NCBI GenBank assembly: GCA_036986135.1
Contig: BTQZ01000003.1
Span: forward strand, 79,036-143,035
Direction of reading: 5' to 3'
Length of the DNA: 64,000 nt
Source: JADFRG01 sp036986135
Lineage (GTDB): Bacteria; Chloroflexota; Anaerolineae; Anaerolineales; E44-bin32
The notes below the pieces were generated by a model. That model worked only from the letters and a program-made list of their open reading frames with translations, was not told where the DNA came from and searched no databases. This document shows positions 26,155 through 34,810 of the stretch, piece by piece. Numbering within the stretch: the stretch's first letter is position 1; each line of letters starts with the position of its first letter. The translations under genes were made by a program, and so were the position numbers.

Positions 26155-27009
26155 GTGAGTAGGCCTGCAATGAGAGCCGCGATCGATCGATTCTTGTCCT
26201 ATTTGAAGCTTGAGCGGGGCTGTGCTGAGAACACGCTGTTGGCGTATTCAACGGATGTGCGCCAATTCGAACAGGTGCTCAGCGCCAATGCAGGGTCGCC
26301 CGTCAAGCCAGAGGAGCTCAAGCCCACCATGGTGGCAAACTACGCAAGTTGGCTTGACGGTCAGAGCTATCGTCCTTCCACCGTGTCCCGCAAGATGGCT
26401 GCTTCTCGCGCGTTCCTGATTTACCTGGAGCAGCAGGAGAGCGTAATCTCTTCAAGCACCTATGCGGTGCTTCGCCCGCCACCGGCTCCCCGGACACTGC
26501 CGCTAACTCTTTCCCGGGAACAGATCAATCGACTGGTTGATGTGCCGGCCCAAACCGGGACACCGCGCGGTCTCAGAGATGCTGCCATTCTTGGGTTGCT
26601 CTATGTTGGGGGGCTACGGGCATCGGAGGCGGTCAAATCCAACTTGCGGGATGTAGACCTAGCCGCAGGCAGCTTCCTCCGAAGCGGGGTGGATCCCGTG
26701 ACTTTAAGCCTGGGAATGGCTCTGGACCCTATGCAGGTGTATCTCAGGACCGGGCGTCCATACTTGGTTAAGGATGATAAGGAGCAGGCGCTCTTCCTAA
26801 ACTTGCGAGGCAAGCGCCTGAGTCGGCAAGGACTTTGGCTGGTTGTCAAGCGTTGGGCGGCAGAGGAGGGCCTCGGATTAGCTATCTCCCCGCATACGCT
26901 GCGTCATTCGTTGATTCGCCACCTTCTTGACGACGGCAAGAGCAAGCGTGATATACAGCACATGCTGGGCTTGAGCAGTCCAAACGCCATTCGGGTATCG
27001 ACCCGGTGA
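26155..27009 (+). CDS. tyrosine-recombinase homologue, catalytic residues missing
   Basis: The 284-residue protein has XerC/D architecture: a SAM-like N-terminal DNA-binding domain (RFLSYLKLERGCAENTLLAY) and a catalytic-type domain. Arg in GGLRASEAV and HTLRHS are kept. The beta-hairpin GKGxK motif is missing, the LGH box reads LGL, and at the nucleophile position the sequence is RVSTR, so Ser282 replaces Tyr. The frame is open and ends normally, overlapping PNP by 4 bases. It probably binds DNA without cutting it, or is a decaying Xer. Confidence 0.85.
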   Translation: MSRPAMRAAIDRFLSYLKLERGCAENTLLAYSTDVRQFEQVLSANAGSPVKPEELKPTMVANYASWLDGQSYRPSTVSRKMAASRAFLIYLEQQESVISSSTYAVLRPPPAPRTLPLTLSREQINRLVDVPAQTGTPRGLRDAAILGLLYVGGLRASEAVKSNLRDVDLAAGSFLRSGVDPVTLSLGMALDPMQVYLRTGRPYLVKDDKEQALFLNLRGKRLSRQGLWLVVKRWAAEEGLGLAISPHTLRHSLIRHLLDDGKSKRDIQHMLGLSSPNAIRVSTR

Positions 27010-27854
27010 GCGGCGCGGACTCGGATTTCGTCACGCTGCAAGAGATCGATTCCATCGTCAAAATCGTTCGGGCGAAGATTGATGAGCAACCGCAGGTTGG
27101 GCTTGTGCTCGGATCTGGATTGGGTGGGGTCGCTGAAGCCATCGAATCACCTATTGAGATTCCTGCAGAGACGCTAAGCGGATGGCCAGAGTCCACCGTT
27201 GAAGGGCATGCTGGAAAACTCGTTTTTGGTAAATTTGAGGGCCAATCGGTGTGTGTCGTTCAAGGCAGAGTGCACTTCTACGAAGGACACTCGATGTCCC
27301 GCTTGGCGGTTCCCGTCCGCGTCCTCCAGCGGCTCGGCGCCGGCGTTCTGATCGTGACCAATGCAGCAGGCGGCGTGAATCAAAGCTTTGAGCCGGGGGA
27401 TGTGATGCTGATAACCGACCACATCAATTTTCCGGCAATGGCGGGACACTCGCCGCTGCTTGGACCCAATCTAGATCAACTCGGGCCGCGATTTCCGGAT
27501 ATGAGCCAGGCCTATGATCGGGAACTCCAGGAGATAGCCCGGGAGGTAGCGGTTGAATCGGGAATTGAACTCCGAGAGGGCGTTTACTTCTGCCTGGCTG
27601 GCCCCGCTTTCGAAACCCCTGCTGAGCTGCGGTTCCTTCAAGGAAATGGGGCGGATGCCGTGGGGATGTCTACGGCGCCTGAAGTGACTGTGGCAAGGCA
27701 CGGAGGGATGCGAGTACTTGGATTTTCGGGTATAAGCAACAGGACAAGCTTGAATGGTGATCGAGCCGCCTCCCATGAAGAGGTACTTGAAGCGGGCAGC
27801 ACGATCGCCCCAAAGCTGGTGCGGCTTATCAAGGGTGTAATTGCCAGGCTCTAG
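27006..27854 (+). CDS. punA: purine nucleoside phosphorylase
   Basis: The 282-residue PNP of the trimeric type cleaves purine nucleosides with phosphate. GSGLGG phosphate loop (~37), GRVHFYEGH (~87), TNAAGGVN, AGPAFETPAE, the GMSTAPEVTVARH block and SGISNRTS (the purine-site Asn) are all present. GTG start overlaps the previous stop (GTGA), implying coupling. Confidence 0.93.
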   Translation: MSGADSDFVTLQEIDSIVKIVRAKIDEQPQVGLVLGSGLGGVAEAIESPIEIPAETLSGWPESTVEGHAGKLVFGKFEGQSVCVVQGRVHFYEGHSMSRLAVPVRVLQRLGAGVLIVTNAAGGVNQSFEPGDVMLITDHINFPAMAGHSPLLGPNLDQLGPRFPDMSQAYDRELQEIAREVAVESGIELREGVYFCLAGPAFETPAELRFLQGNGADAVGMSTAPEVTVARHGGMRVLGFSGISNRTSLNGDRAASHEEVLEAGSTIAPKLVRLIKGVIARL

Positions 27855-27859
27855 GCTAG

Positions 27860-28522
27860 ATGGAAGAGGCTCTCCTTCTCATATCATCCCTCCAGGGATG
27901 GATCTATCTCCTTTTGCTGTTGACCGGCCTCGTCTACCTACGGCTTGCACTTAAGTGGCAAGGCGAAGTTCGTAGTTCACAATTCGGACTGGAGCGGGAA
28001 AGGGCAGGCAGCAAGCGTTCACGCGCGGCAGGCATGTTGGTTTTAATCCTGGCCACTGCAGCAGCCACATTTGTGGTCTCAACTTTCTTGGCGCCTCAGC
28101 TACCCGCTAGCCCCAAGCCAACCGCAATCCCCACGATATCGTTACTTGAGCCGGAAGCGATTAGGGGCTCGACTTCAGTTCCGCAACGCGCCCCTAATGG
28201 GGCGGGGTGCCTAAATGAAAGTGCAACCATCACTTCGCCAACCTCCGGAGAGGAGGTCCGGAGCCTGGTGGAAGTGCTCGGCAGCGCCGACATCCCCAAC
28301 TTTGCCTTCTACAAGATTGAGATCAGACCGAGCCAACCTAACTCGGTCTGGCAGGTCATTACTGCGGGGACGGAGATCCTATCGGAAGATGTGCTTGGAA
28401 CATGGGATACAAGCCTCGTCGAGAACGGGGTGTACTTGCTGCAGTTGGTCGTCACAGATACTGCTGGGAATGCACCTCTTCCCTGCACCATCGAGATCGT
28501 TGTGCTTCCGGAGGCTGGATAG
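27860..28522 (+). CDS. membrane-anchored protein with extracytoplasmic beta domain
   Basis: The 220-residue protein has two hydrophobic helices (GWIYLLLLLTGLVYLRLAL; AGMLVLILATAAATFVVSTF) separated by a charged loop. A Pro/Thr-rich linker follows, then a ~110-residue C-terminal domain with Ig-like strands (SADIPNFAFYKIEIRPS; YLLQLVVTDTAGNAPLPCTI). The domain should face outside; Cys in the first and last strands may form a disulphide. Such tails recur in Chloroflexota envelope proteins (recall). Function unknown. Confidence 0.7.
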   Translation: MEEALLLISSLQGWIYLLLLLTGLVYLRLALKWQGEVRSSQFGLERERAGSKRSRAAGMLVLILATAAATFVVSTFLAPQLPASPKPTAIPTISLLEPEAIRGSTSVPQRAPNGAGCLNESATITSPTSGEEVRSLVEVLGSADIPNFAFYKIEIRPSQPNSVWQVITAGTEILSEDVLGTWDTSLVENGVYLLQLVVTDTAGNAPLPCTIEIVVLPEAG

Positions 28523-28527
28523 GAAAT

Positions 28528-29058
28528 ATGGAGATTCGACACGCAGTCTCAACGGATATTACGCCTCTCATGGGCATGAACCACAGTTATCAGACGGATC
28601 ATGTCTGGCAAATGGCCTTGAGCCATTCCCAATCCGAGACCTCCATCGCATTTCGTGAGGTTCGACTCCCGCGCCTAATGCGAGTTGAATATCCGCGGGA
28701 CCCCAGCAGGTTGGCCGACGAATGGACGAACTCCTCCGAAATCCTTGTCGCGGTCACCGATCAAGTTCACCTGGGCTACCTGATCATCGAATCTGGAGCC
28801 GCGCCTGAAACGGGATGGGTTACCGATCTCGTCACGGACGCTCCCTACAGGCGCGAAGGCGTCGCAACGAAGCTGCTAGCCAGCGCCAGGCGATGGTGCC
28901 GAGAGCAAGGGCTCTCCCGCCTGACCCTGGAAATGCAGAGCAAGAACTACCCTTCGCTGAGCCTGGCTCGAAAGCTAGGATTTGTTCTTTCTGGATATCA
29001 TGACAAGTACTTTCCAGACGAGGAGATTGCCTTGTTCTTCACGCTAAACCTGAGGTAG
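28528..29058 (+). CDS. GNAT family N-acetyltransferase
   Basis: The 176-residue acetyl-CoA-dependent acetyltransferase is recognised by motif A: VTDLVTDAPYRREGVATKLL with the R/Q-x-x-G-x-A pyrophosphate loop, and motif B ARKLGFVLSGYHDKYF. ATG 28528 with AGGA 4 bases before it is preferred over longer in-frame readings that enter the previous gene. Substrate unknown. Confidence 0.88.
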   Translation: MEIRHAVSTDITPLMGMNHSYQTDHVWQMALSHSQSETSIAFREVRLPRLMRVEYPRDPSRLADEWTNSSEILVAVTDQVHLGYLIIESGAAPETGWVTDLVTDAPYRREGVATKLLASARRWCREQGLSRLTLEMQSKNYPSLSLARKLGFVLSGYHDKYFPDEEIALFFTLNLR

Positions 29059-29086
29059 GACCATCTTCCAGGTCATAAATGCGGGC

Positions 29087-30976
29087 TTGCCCGTCATCGT
29101 GCAAATCCTAAACGCCGGTAATGCCATCACGGCATTCTCGCTCCTCTTCTACGCACTGACATTCAACCTGCGTGAGCGGTCGGCCAGAATCCTAGCGCTC
29201 TTGCTGGGATGCTTGGCGATCGTGTACGCGACGGATGTTCTGGCTGGGACCGCGGTGCTTGAGTCAGAGAAGATGCTCTGGCTGCGCGTTCAATGGCTCG
29301 GGATCAGCTTCGTTCCGGCCGCATACATGCATCTCTCGGACGCGCTCCTGGCGGCTACCGGGCGACCGTCGCGTGGGAGGCGGCACTGGGTGATCCGTGC
29401 CGGGTACCTCTTAAGCTTCGTTGCTTTTGTGTTGGCGGCGTTGACCCCAATGCTTGTCGGCGATCTTGCGCATGTCGGTCCTATTGCGTATCTCACGGCA
29501 GGCCCGCTCTTTATCGTGTTTGCGATGTTCTACATTGCGAGCCTTTCCTTCACCGGGGTGAATCTGTGGCGTGCGTACCATCGCTGCCTTACGAAAGTAA
29601 GCAGGCGCCGAATGCGCTACCTCATGTTCGGAGCACTCGCTCCATTCCTTGGAACCTTCCCCTTCCTGACGGCCACCGGCGGGCTGGTCCCGCAGGCTCC
29701 CACTCTGACCTGGAGCCTGCTAATAGGGGTTAACCTCCTGGTGGCGGTGCAAATGGTCCTGATGTCGTACGCAGTGGCCTATTTTGGTGTGAGTTTCCCG
29801 GATCGTGTCGTCAAATCCCGATTGTTCCAGTGGATCCTGCGAGGTCCGGTCGTTGCGTCCGCTACCCTGGCGATCACGGTGCTGGTCAATCGGGCTGGAT
29901 TAGTGCTCGGCCTGGAAAACAGCCGGGCCGTCCCATTTGCCATGGTCGCCACGATACTGGCTCTACAATTCCTGATCACGCTCGTGCGTCCGACCGTCGA
30001 GCGTTGGCTGTTTTATGGCCAGGACCGTCATGATGTCGAGCGCCTGCACCTGCTGGAGGAACGGCTGCTCACATCGGGGGACCTTCGCCAGTACCTGGAG
30101 TCCATTCTCAATGCAGCTTGCGATCTCACCTCCGCACCCTCAGGATTTGTGGCGGTAGTCGGGAACGGGAACGTAGAGCTCGCGGTATCGGTGGGGCAGG
30201 AAGAGGCATTGGAGGGCGAGCTCCCTCCAATTCTGCTGCCGGAAGATCAGGTTGAAATTGAAAACCTCGGTTCAGTTTTCCGATGGGACCGGTACTGGCT
30301 GACCCCGCTGCATGCGCCGGATTCGGATGAGGTGGCGGGGATCCTCGGATTGCGCACGGATGTGCACCCCAGGGATTTGGAACCGGAAGAGATTGAAGGT
30401 TTAAGCCTGCTGAGAGAGCGGGCAACAGTAGCGCTGACCAACCGCGCCCTCCAAAAGGATGTCTTCTCCGCGGTGGACCGGCTGGTGCCATTGGTCGAAG
30501 AAATCCAGCGCATGCGCTCCGCGGCCCGCTATGGGAATTTGCAGTCACTGGCTCTGCCTCTCGAAGAAGTTGCCGGAGACGCTGGATTGGCGGATCTGGT
30601 TAAGGAGGCGCTTGGACACTATTGGGGCGGTCCAAGGCTGACCGAGAGTCCTCTGCTGGGCCTGCGCGTTGTGCGAGATGCGATGCAAGATCACGACGGA
30701 AACGCGGTCAACGCACTCAGAAGTATCTTGTTGAGGGGTATTGATCAGGTGCGACCTGAAGGAGAGCGTCGGTTTACGGGGGAATGGATGCTCTACAACA
30801 TCCTGGAAATGAAGTTCCTGCAGGGACGCAAAGTGCGCGATGTGGCCATGCGGCTGGCGATGTCGGAGGCCGATCTCTACCGAAAGCAAAAAGTCGCCAT
30901 TGAGTCGGTCGCCAAGGCAATGGTGGAAATGGAGAGGGAGGCCACCATGTCCGCCCAAATCGAGTCCGGCTCTTAA
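29087..30976 (+). CDS. 7TM sensor with GAF-like domain and C-terminal HTH-like tail, no kinase domain
   Basis: The 629-residue protein has eight or so N-terminal membrane helices (1-~300), of the histidine-kinase N-terminal 7TM type, then a helix and a GAF-like domain (~330-450). No His-box or HATPase is present. The last ~60 residues (FLQGRKVRDVAMRLAMSEAD, then LYRKQKVAIESVAKAMVEME) look like a helix-turn-helix with a long helix. It may be a membrane-tethered one-component regulator (inference). The start is uncertain: TTG 29087 or GTG 29099 lack ribosome sites, while ATC 29063 is preceded by GAGGTAGGA. Confidence 0.75.
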   Translation: MPVIVQILNAGNAITAFSLLFYALTFNLRERSARILALLLGCLAIVYATDVLAGTAVLESEKMLWLRVQWLGISFVPAAYMHLSDALLAATGRPSRGRRHWVIRAGYLLSFVAFVLAALTPMLVGDLAHVGPIAYLTAGPLFIVFAMFYIASLSFTGVNLWRAYHRCLTKVSRRRMRYLMFGALAPFLGTFPFLTATGGLVPQAPTLTWSLLIGVNLLVAVQMVLMSYAVAYFGVSFPDRVVKSRLFQWILRGPVVASATLAITVLVNRAGLVLGLENSRAVPFAMVATILALQFLITLVRPTVERWLFYGQDRHDVERLHLLEERLLTSGDLRQYLESILNAACDLTSAPSGFVAVVGNGNVELAVSVGQEEALEGELPPILLPEDQVEIENLGSVFRWDRYWLTPLHAPDSDEVAGILGLRTDVHPRDLEPEEIEGLSLLRERATVALTNRALQKDVFSAVDRLVPLVEEIQRMRSAARYGNLQSLALPLEEVAGDAGLADLVKEALGHYWGGPRLTESPLLGLRVVRDAMQDHDGNAVNALRSILLRGIDQVRPEGERRFTGEWMLYNILEMKFLQGRKVRDVAMRLAMSEADLYRKQKVAIESVAKAMVEMEREATMSAQIESGS

Positions 30977-31091
30977 CTCCGTTTAGAAGTGTCCTAAACC
31001 CCACCAATAAGGCCCGCGCATCGAAGTGCTAGGCAGCGAGAAGTTCGCATCCCGCGCGAACCCCCGCCTACGCCCGACTGTGGCCGGAAGG

Positions 31092-31103
31092 ATAGGATCC
31101 TAT
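31092..31103. repeat. 12-bp perfect palindrome upstream of ftsK
   Basis: ATAGGATCCTAT lies 71 bases before the ftsK start, in a gap of about 200 bases that holds no gene. It is a possible operator; a second inverted pair GTTCGC/GCGAAC lies at 31043-31061. Confidence 0.3.
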
Positions 31104-31173
31104 ATCCGAGCCCTCATGGGGCGCCCGGCTTGCGTTTTTCCGCCTGCAAGGCCAAACTTTGACCTCAAATCCT

Positions 31174-33189
31174 ATGCGAATTGCACGCAGTCGGAGCCGA
31201 GACCTTTCCGGCATACTCCTGATCACCCTCGGAGCGATCACTTTGCTGGGCCTGGTCGGGCTCACAAACGGTGGACTGGTAGATCCCTGGATCGGCCTGC
31301 TCGAAAGCTGGCTGGGTTGGGGCGCCATCGTGATTCCGCTGACCGCATTAGCCGCGGGCATAGTGGTTCTGGGATCACGTACGCGGGATTTCAGGTGGAG
31401 CCGCATCCTTGCCCTTGAGCTGCTGCTCTTTGCCACCCTCGGCTTTCTGAGCGGGCTGCTGGCAGACGGTCTGCCAGCAGCTGAGATCGGCGAGGGTGGG
31501 GGGATCGTGGGATGGTCCATTGCTCGGGCGCTCGGCAGCGCGTTCGGACGAATCGGCCGCCTGATTGTCCTGCTCCTGCTGGCCGCAGCTAGCGTGTACT
31601 GGGTCGTGCGCCGCAGAGGTCAAGACGTGGCAAAAACTATTCAGCCCTCGGAAGCAGCAAAGGAATCTCCTCAATCGCTACCTCAACAGTATCCCAAGAG
31701 GTTCAAGATCACAGATACCTCATCCACGCCAGATCTTCGACCCAAAACAAGACACCCTGAGCTCCCCGCCATGGAGATCCTGGAAAAGGGAAGTACGCAC
31801 CGCGTCACGGCGCGTGAGATCAATCGCGCGGCAGGCATAATCGAGAAGACGCTGAATGAATTTGGTCTGCCGGCCAAGGTCGTGGACTATCGTTCCGGCC
31901 CCTCGGTGACGCAATTTGCTGTGGAACCCGGGTATATCGAACACACTTCGCCCAGTGGTGTGGTTTCGAGGAATAAGGTTCGCGTTTCGCAGATCTCGGG
32001 CCTGGCAAAAGATCTGGCACTTGCCCTCTCTGCCTCCGCCATTCGCATCGAGGCGCCGGTTCCCGGCAAGGCCTATGTTGGCATCGAAGTTCCAAACCAG
32101 ATGGCGGCGCTGGTGGCCATCCGCCCAATTCTGGAATCCGCGAGTTTTCAGGGTGAACGATCGCGCCTTGCGATTGCGCTGGGCCGCGACGTCGCGGGGA
32201 CCCCGGTCGTAGCCGACCTGGCATCCATGCCACACTTGCTGATTGCTGGGACCACGGGCTCGGGCAAGTCGGTTTGCATCACCTCCATTGCCACGTGCCT
32301 GGCCATGAACAACAGCCCCTCTGAGCTGCAATTCGTGATGATCGACCCCAAACGCGTGGAGCTGCTCCGGTTCAATGGATTGCCGCACCTGATGGGCAAG
32401 GTGGAGACCGACCTGAATCGCATAGCAGGAGTGCTGCGGTGGTGCACGGTGGAGATGGATCGTCGCTTCAAGCTGCTGGAACAGGAAGCTGCCAAGGACA
32501 TCACGGCCTACAATCGAAAGGTGGCGCGACGAAAGAAGCCATCGATCCTGCCAAGATTGGTGGTCATGATTGATGAGCTTTCCGATTTGATGATGCTGGC
32601 CCCGGATCAAACGGAGGGCGCGCTGGTGCGCCTGGCACAGATGGCAAGGGCCACCGGCATTCACCTTGTCGTGGCCACCCAGCGCCCGAGCACTGACGTC
32701 GTCACAGGTCTGATCAAAGCAAACTTCCCGGCCAGAATCGCCTTCGCTGTGGCTTCAGCCGTGGATTCAAGGGTGATACTCGATGGGTCAGGCGCAGAAT
32801 CCCTGCTAGGCCGCGGAGACATGCTTTACCTTGCGCCCGATGCCGCGGGTCCGGTGCGGCTGCAGGGCGCGTTTACCAGCGATAAGGAGCTCGAAAAGCT
32901 CATCCGGACTTGGCGGAGGCAAGACATACCCTTCGGTGCAATTCCACCTTGGGAGGATTATCTGGTGCGTCAGGAAGCGACGTCTGAACAAGACTCGGAA
33001 CTCGAATCGGCCATCGAACTCGTTCGCCAGACGGGTAAGGCAAGCGCCTCCTTGCTGCAGCGAAGACTCCACGTTGGGTACCCGCGTGCGGCCCGACTTA
33101 TGGATGAGCTTGAGGAGCTGGGAGTCGTGGGCCGTGCCCAAGGCGGTGGCCGGGCGAGAGAGGTATTGATTAAGGACTCCGAAGAGTAG
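31174..33189 (+). CDS. ftsK: FtsK/SpoIIIE DNA translocase
   Basis: The 671-residue protein has four N-terminal membrane helices (~15-150), a variable linker, the alpha/beta RecA-like motor (Walker A GTTGSGKS at 359-366; Walker B RLVVMIDELSDLMM) and a C-terminal gamma winged helix (ASLLQRRLHVGYPRAARLMD) that reads KOPS-type sites. It pumps chromosome ends through the division septum. ATG 31174 is preferred over a TTG five codons upstream; no ribosome site is obvious for either. Confidence 0.95.
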   Translation: MRIARSRSRDLSGILLITLGAITLLGLVGLTNGGLVDPWIGLLESWLGWGAIVIPLTALAAGIVVLGSRTRDFRWSRILALELLLFATLGFLSGLLADGLPAAEIGEGGGIVGWSIARALGSAFGRIGRLIVLLLLAAASVYWVVRRRGQDVAKTIQPSEAAKESPQSLPQQYPKRFKITDTSSTPDLRPKTRHPELPAMEILEKGSTHRVTAREINRAAGIIEKTLNEFGLPAKVVDYRSGPSVTQFAVEPGYIEHTSPSGVVSRNKVRVSQISGLAKDLALALSASAIRIEAPVPGKAYVGIEVPNQMAALVAIRPILESASFQGERSRLAIALGRDVAGTPVVADLASMPHLLIAGTTGSGKSVCITSIATCLAMNNSPSELQFVMIDPKRVELLRFNGLPHLMGKVETDLNRIAGVLRWCTVEMDRRFKLLEQEAAKDITAYNRKVARRKKPSILPRLVVMIDELSDLMMLAPDQTEGALVRLAQMARATGIHLVVATQRPSTDVVTGLIKANFPARIAFAVASAVDSRVILDGSGAESLLGRGDMLYLAPDAAGPVRLQGAFTSDKELEKLIRTWRRQDIPFGAIPPWEDYLVRQEATSEQDSELESAIELVRQTGKASASLLQRRLHVGYPRAARLMDELEELGVVGRAQGGGRAREVLIKDSEE

Positions 33190-33250
33190 GCTCGCTTGGC
33201 GTGCTCCTTGCATCCAACGGGTACAATTCTCATTCCGACGGGACTGAGCC

Positions 33251-33862
33251 TTGGATCAAACACAACCTGCGACGTTTAGTGACTTAGCGCGCGCCCGCCT
33301 GAAAGGCGTCATGGATGCGATCGCCCTGTTCTTGGACGGTCTCGGTGTGACGGCCGATATGCTCACTCTGGCTGGATTTGGCGGGCATATCTTTGGGGCG
33401 ATCCTGGTCGGCCTAGGCTACCTGCGCGCGGCGGGATTTGTCTTGCTGTTCCTCGCGCCGCTGGATGCCCTGGATGGTTCGTTGGCCCGCCTGCGAGGGG
33501 AGCCTTCTAAATTCGGGGCCTTTCTTGATTCCGTCGTTGACCGTTACTCTGAGATGCTGCTCTTCGCAGGCTTCCTTGTTTACTTCCTCCGGCGTTTTGA
33601 CCAGGATATGGTGCTGTGGGTCTTCGCGGCCGCGGCGGGTTCTATCCTGGTGTCCTACACGCGAGCGCGGGGAGAAGCGCTCGGGTATGAGGTGCGTAGG
33701 GGGTTCCTTACCCGCTTCGAACGCTACCTCATCATCATTCCGACTCTGATTCTGACCATACCGAAGATTGGCATTATCATCATAGCCATCTTCGCCAATT
33801 TCACGGCCGTCCAGCGCTTCCTCCACGTACGTCGCCAGGCCCGGGAACGAGAGAGCTTCTAA
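33251..33862 (+). CDS. CDP-alcohol phosphatidyltransferase
   Basis: The 203-residue membrane enzyme has the full CDP-OH-P signature, D-x2-DG-x2-AR-x8-G-x3-D-x3-D, read as DALDGSLARLRG followed by KFGAFLDSVVDRY. It transfers a phosphatidyl group from CDP-diacylglycerol to an alcohol (glycerol-3-phosphate or inositol-phosphate; not distinguishable here). Start is TTG 33251; a TACAAT box is at 33222. lgt follows after one base, so both lipid genes are co-transcribed. Confidence 0.9.
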   Translation: MDQTQPATFSDLARARLKGVMDAIALFLDGLGVTADMLTLAGFGGHIFGAILVGLGYLRAAGFVLLFLAPLDALDGSLARLRGEPSKFGAFLDSVVDRYSEMLLFAGFLVYFLRRFDQDMVLWVFAAAAGSILVSYTRARGEALGYEVRRGFLTRFERYLIIIPTLILTIPKIGIIIIAIFANFTAVQRFLHVRRQARERESF

Positions 33863-33863
33863 T

Positions 33864-34739
33864 ATGGACCAATTCGGGATCGATTTTCAATCGCTAGGTA
33901 TCCAATTTACCGTATTCGGCTTCTCCTTGACCTTCCGTTATTACGGTATGCTCTTGATGAGCGGCGCAGTAGCAGCGGCATATCTTACCGGTCGGCTCTT
34001 AAAGTCCGATCGGAAGGATCCGGACATTGCCTGGGACGGACTGATCTGGGTGCTGGTATTTGGCGTCATCGGCGCTCGCCTTTACCACGTGCTCACGCCC
34101 TCCATCAGCACGGTTGATCTAGGTAAAGACGTTGCCTACTTCCTCACAAACCCCCTTGAAATCCTCAACATCCCCGCCGGCGGCCTGGGGATTCCTGGCG
34201 CTATCGTTGGTGGCTTGTTCGGCGCCTACTTGTTTTCCAGGCGCCGGAAGATAGGGTTCGGTCCGCTGATCGACGCTGCGGCCCCGGGTCTTGCGCTGGC
34301 GCAGGCCATCGGACGCTGGGGGAACTACGTCAACCAAGAACTCTATGGGCTACCGACCACGCTACCCTGGGGCATCCGAATTGACCCCCGTAATCGTCTC
34401 AGAGGGTTCGAGAGCTTCGAGCGCTTCCATCCGCTGTTCCTTTATGAATCGATCCTGAACTTCATTAACTTTTTGATCTTGATGTGGTTCTGGCGGAACA
34501 AGCGCGACAAGCTCAAGGATGGGGACATCTTTCTCATCTACCTGGTCCTGTATCCCCTGCAACGATTCCTGCTCGAATACCTCCGCTTGGACTACGTTGA
34601 GATTGGTCCTGGCACCAATCTCAATCAGCTGCTGGCGCTTGGGGTGGCGCTTGCGGCCGGAATAGCGCTCTACGTTCGCAATCGTCCGAGTCCGGAGAAG
34701 GAGCACAAGCGAAGGCGTTCCAGCCGGCGCAGGGGATAA
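33864..34739 (+). CDS. lgt: prolipoprotein diacylglyceryl transferase
   Basis: The 291-residue, seven-helix membrane enzyme transfers diacylglyceryl from phosphatidylglycerol to the lipobox Cys of prolipoproteins. The Lgt signature GRWGNYVNQELYG is present (~153), along with the essential Arg in FHPLFLYESILN and RFLLEYLRLD near the end. The basic C-terminal tail (KEHKRRRSSRRRG) should be cytoplasmic. It sits directly after the phosphatidyltransferase that could supply its lipid donor. Confidence 0.96.
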   Translation: MDQFGIDFQSLGIQFTVFGFSLTFRYYGMLLMSGAVAAAYLTGRLLKSDRKDPDIAWDGLIWVLVFGVIGARLYHVLTPSISTVDLGKDVAYFLTNPLEILNIPAGGLGIPGAIVGGLFGAYLFSRRRKIGFGPLIDAAAPGLALAQAIGRWGNYVNQELYGLPTTLPWGIRIDPRNRLRGFESFERFHPLFLYESILNFINFLILMWFWRNKRDKLKDGDIFLIYLVLYPLQRFLLEYLRLDYVEIGPGTNLNQLLALGVALAAGIALYVRNRPSPEKEHKRRRSSRRRG

Positions 34740-34770
34740 GCTCTCACCCTCACATGGGAGATGGGGCCGA

Positions 34771-34800
34771 TTGAGCGGCGAATCCCCCCACTGCTATAAT
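34771..34800 (+). promoter_or_regulatory. promoter of the ABC transporter pair
   Basis: TTGAGC (34771-34776) and a perfect TATAAT (34795-34800) have an 18-base spacer. ATG 34811 follows 10 bases later, so the leader is at most a few bases. Confidence 0.65.
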
Positions 34801-34810
34801 CCTCCCCTAC

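Noticed and set aside
31720..32664. 314-codon open frame opposite ftsK
   Set aside because: Shadow of ftsK; His/Gln/Arg-rich translation typical of antisense frames.
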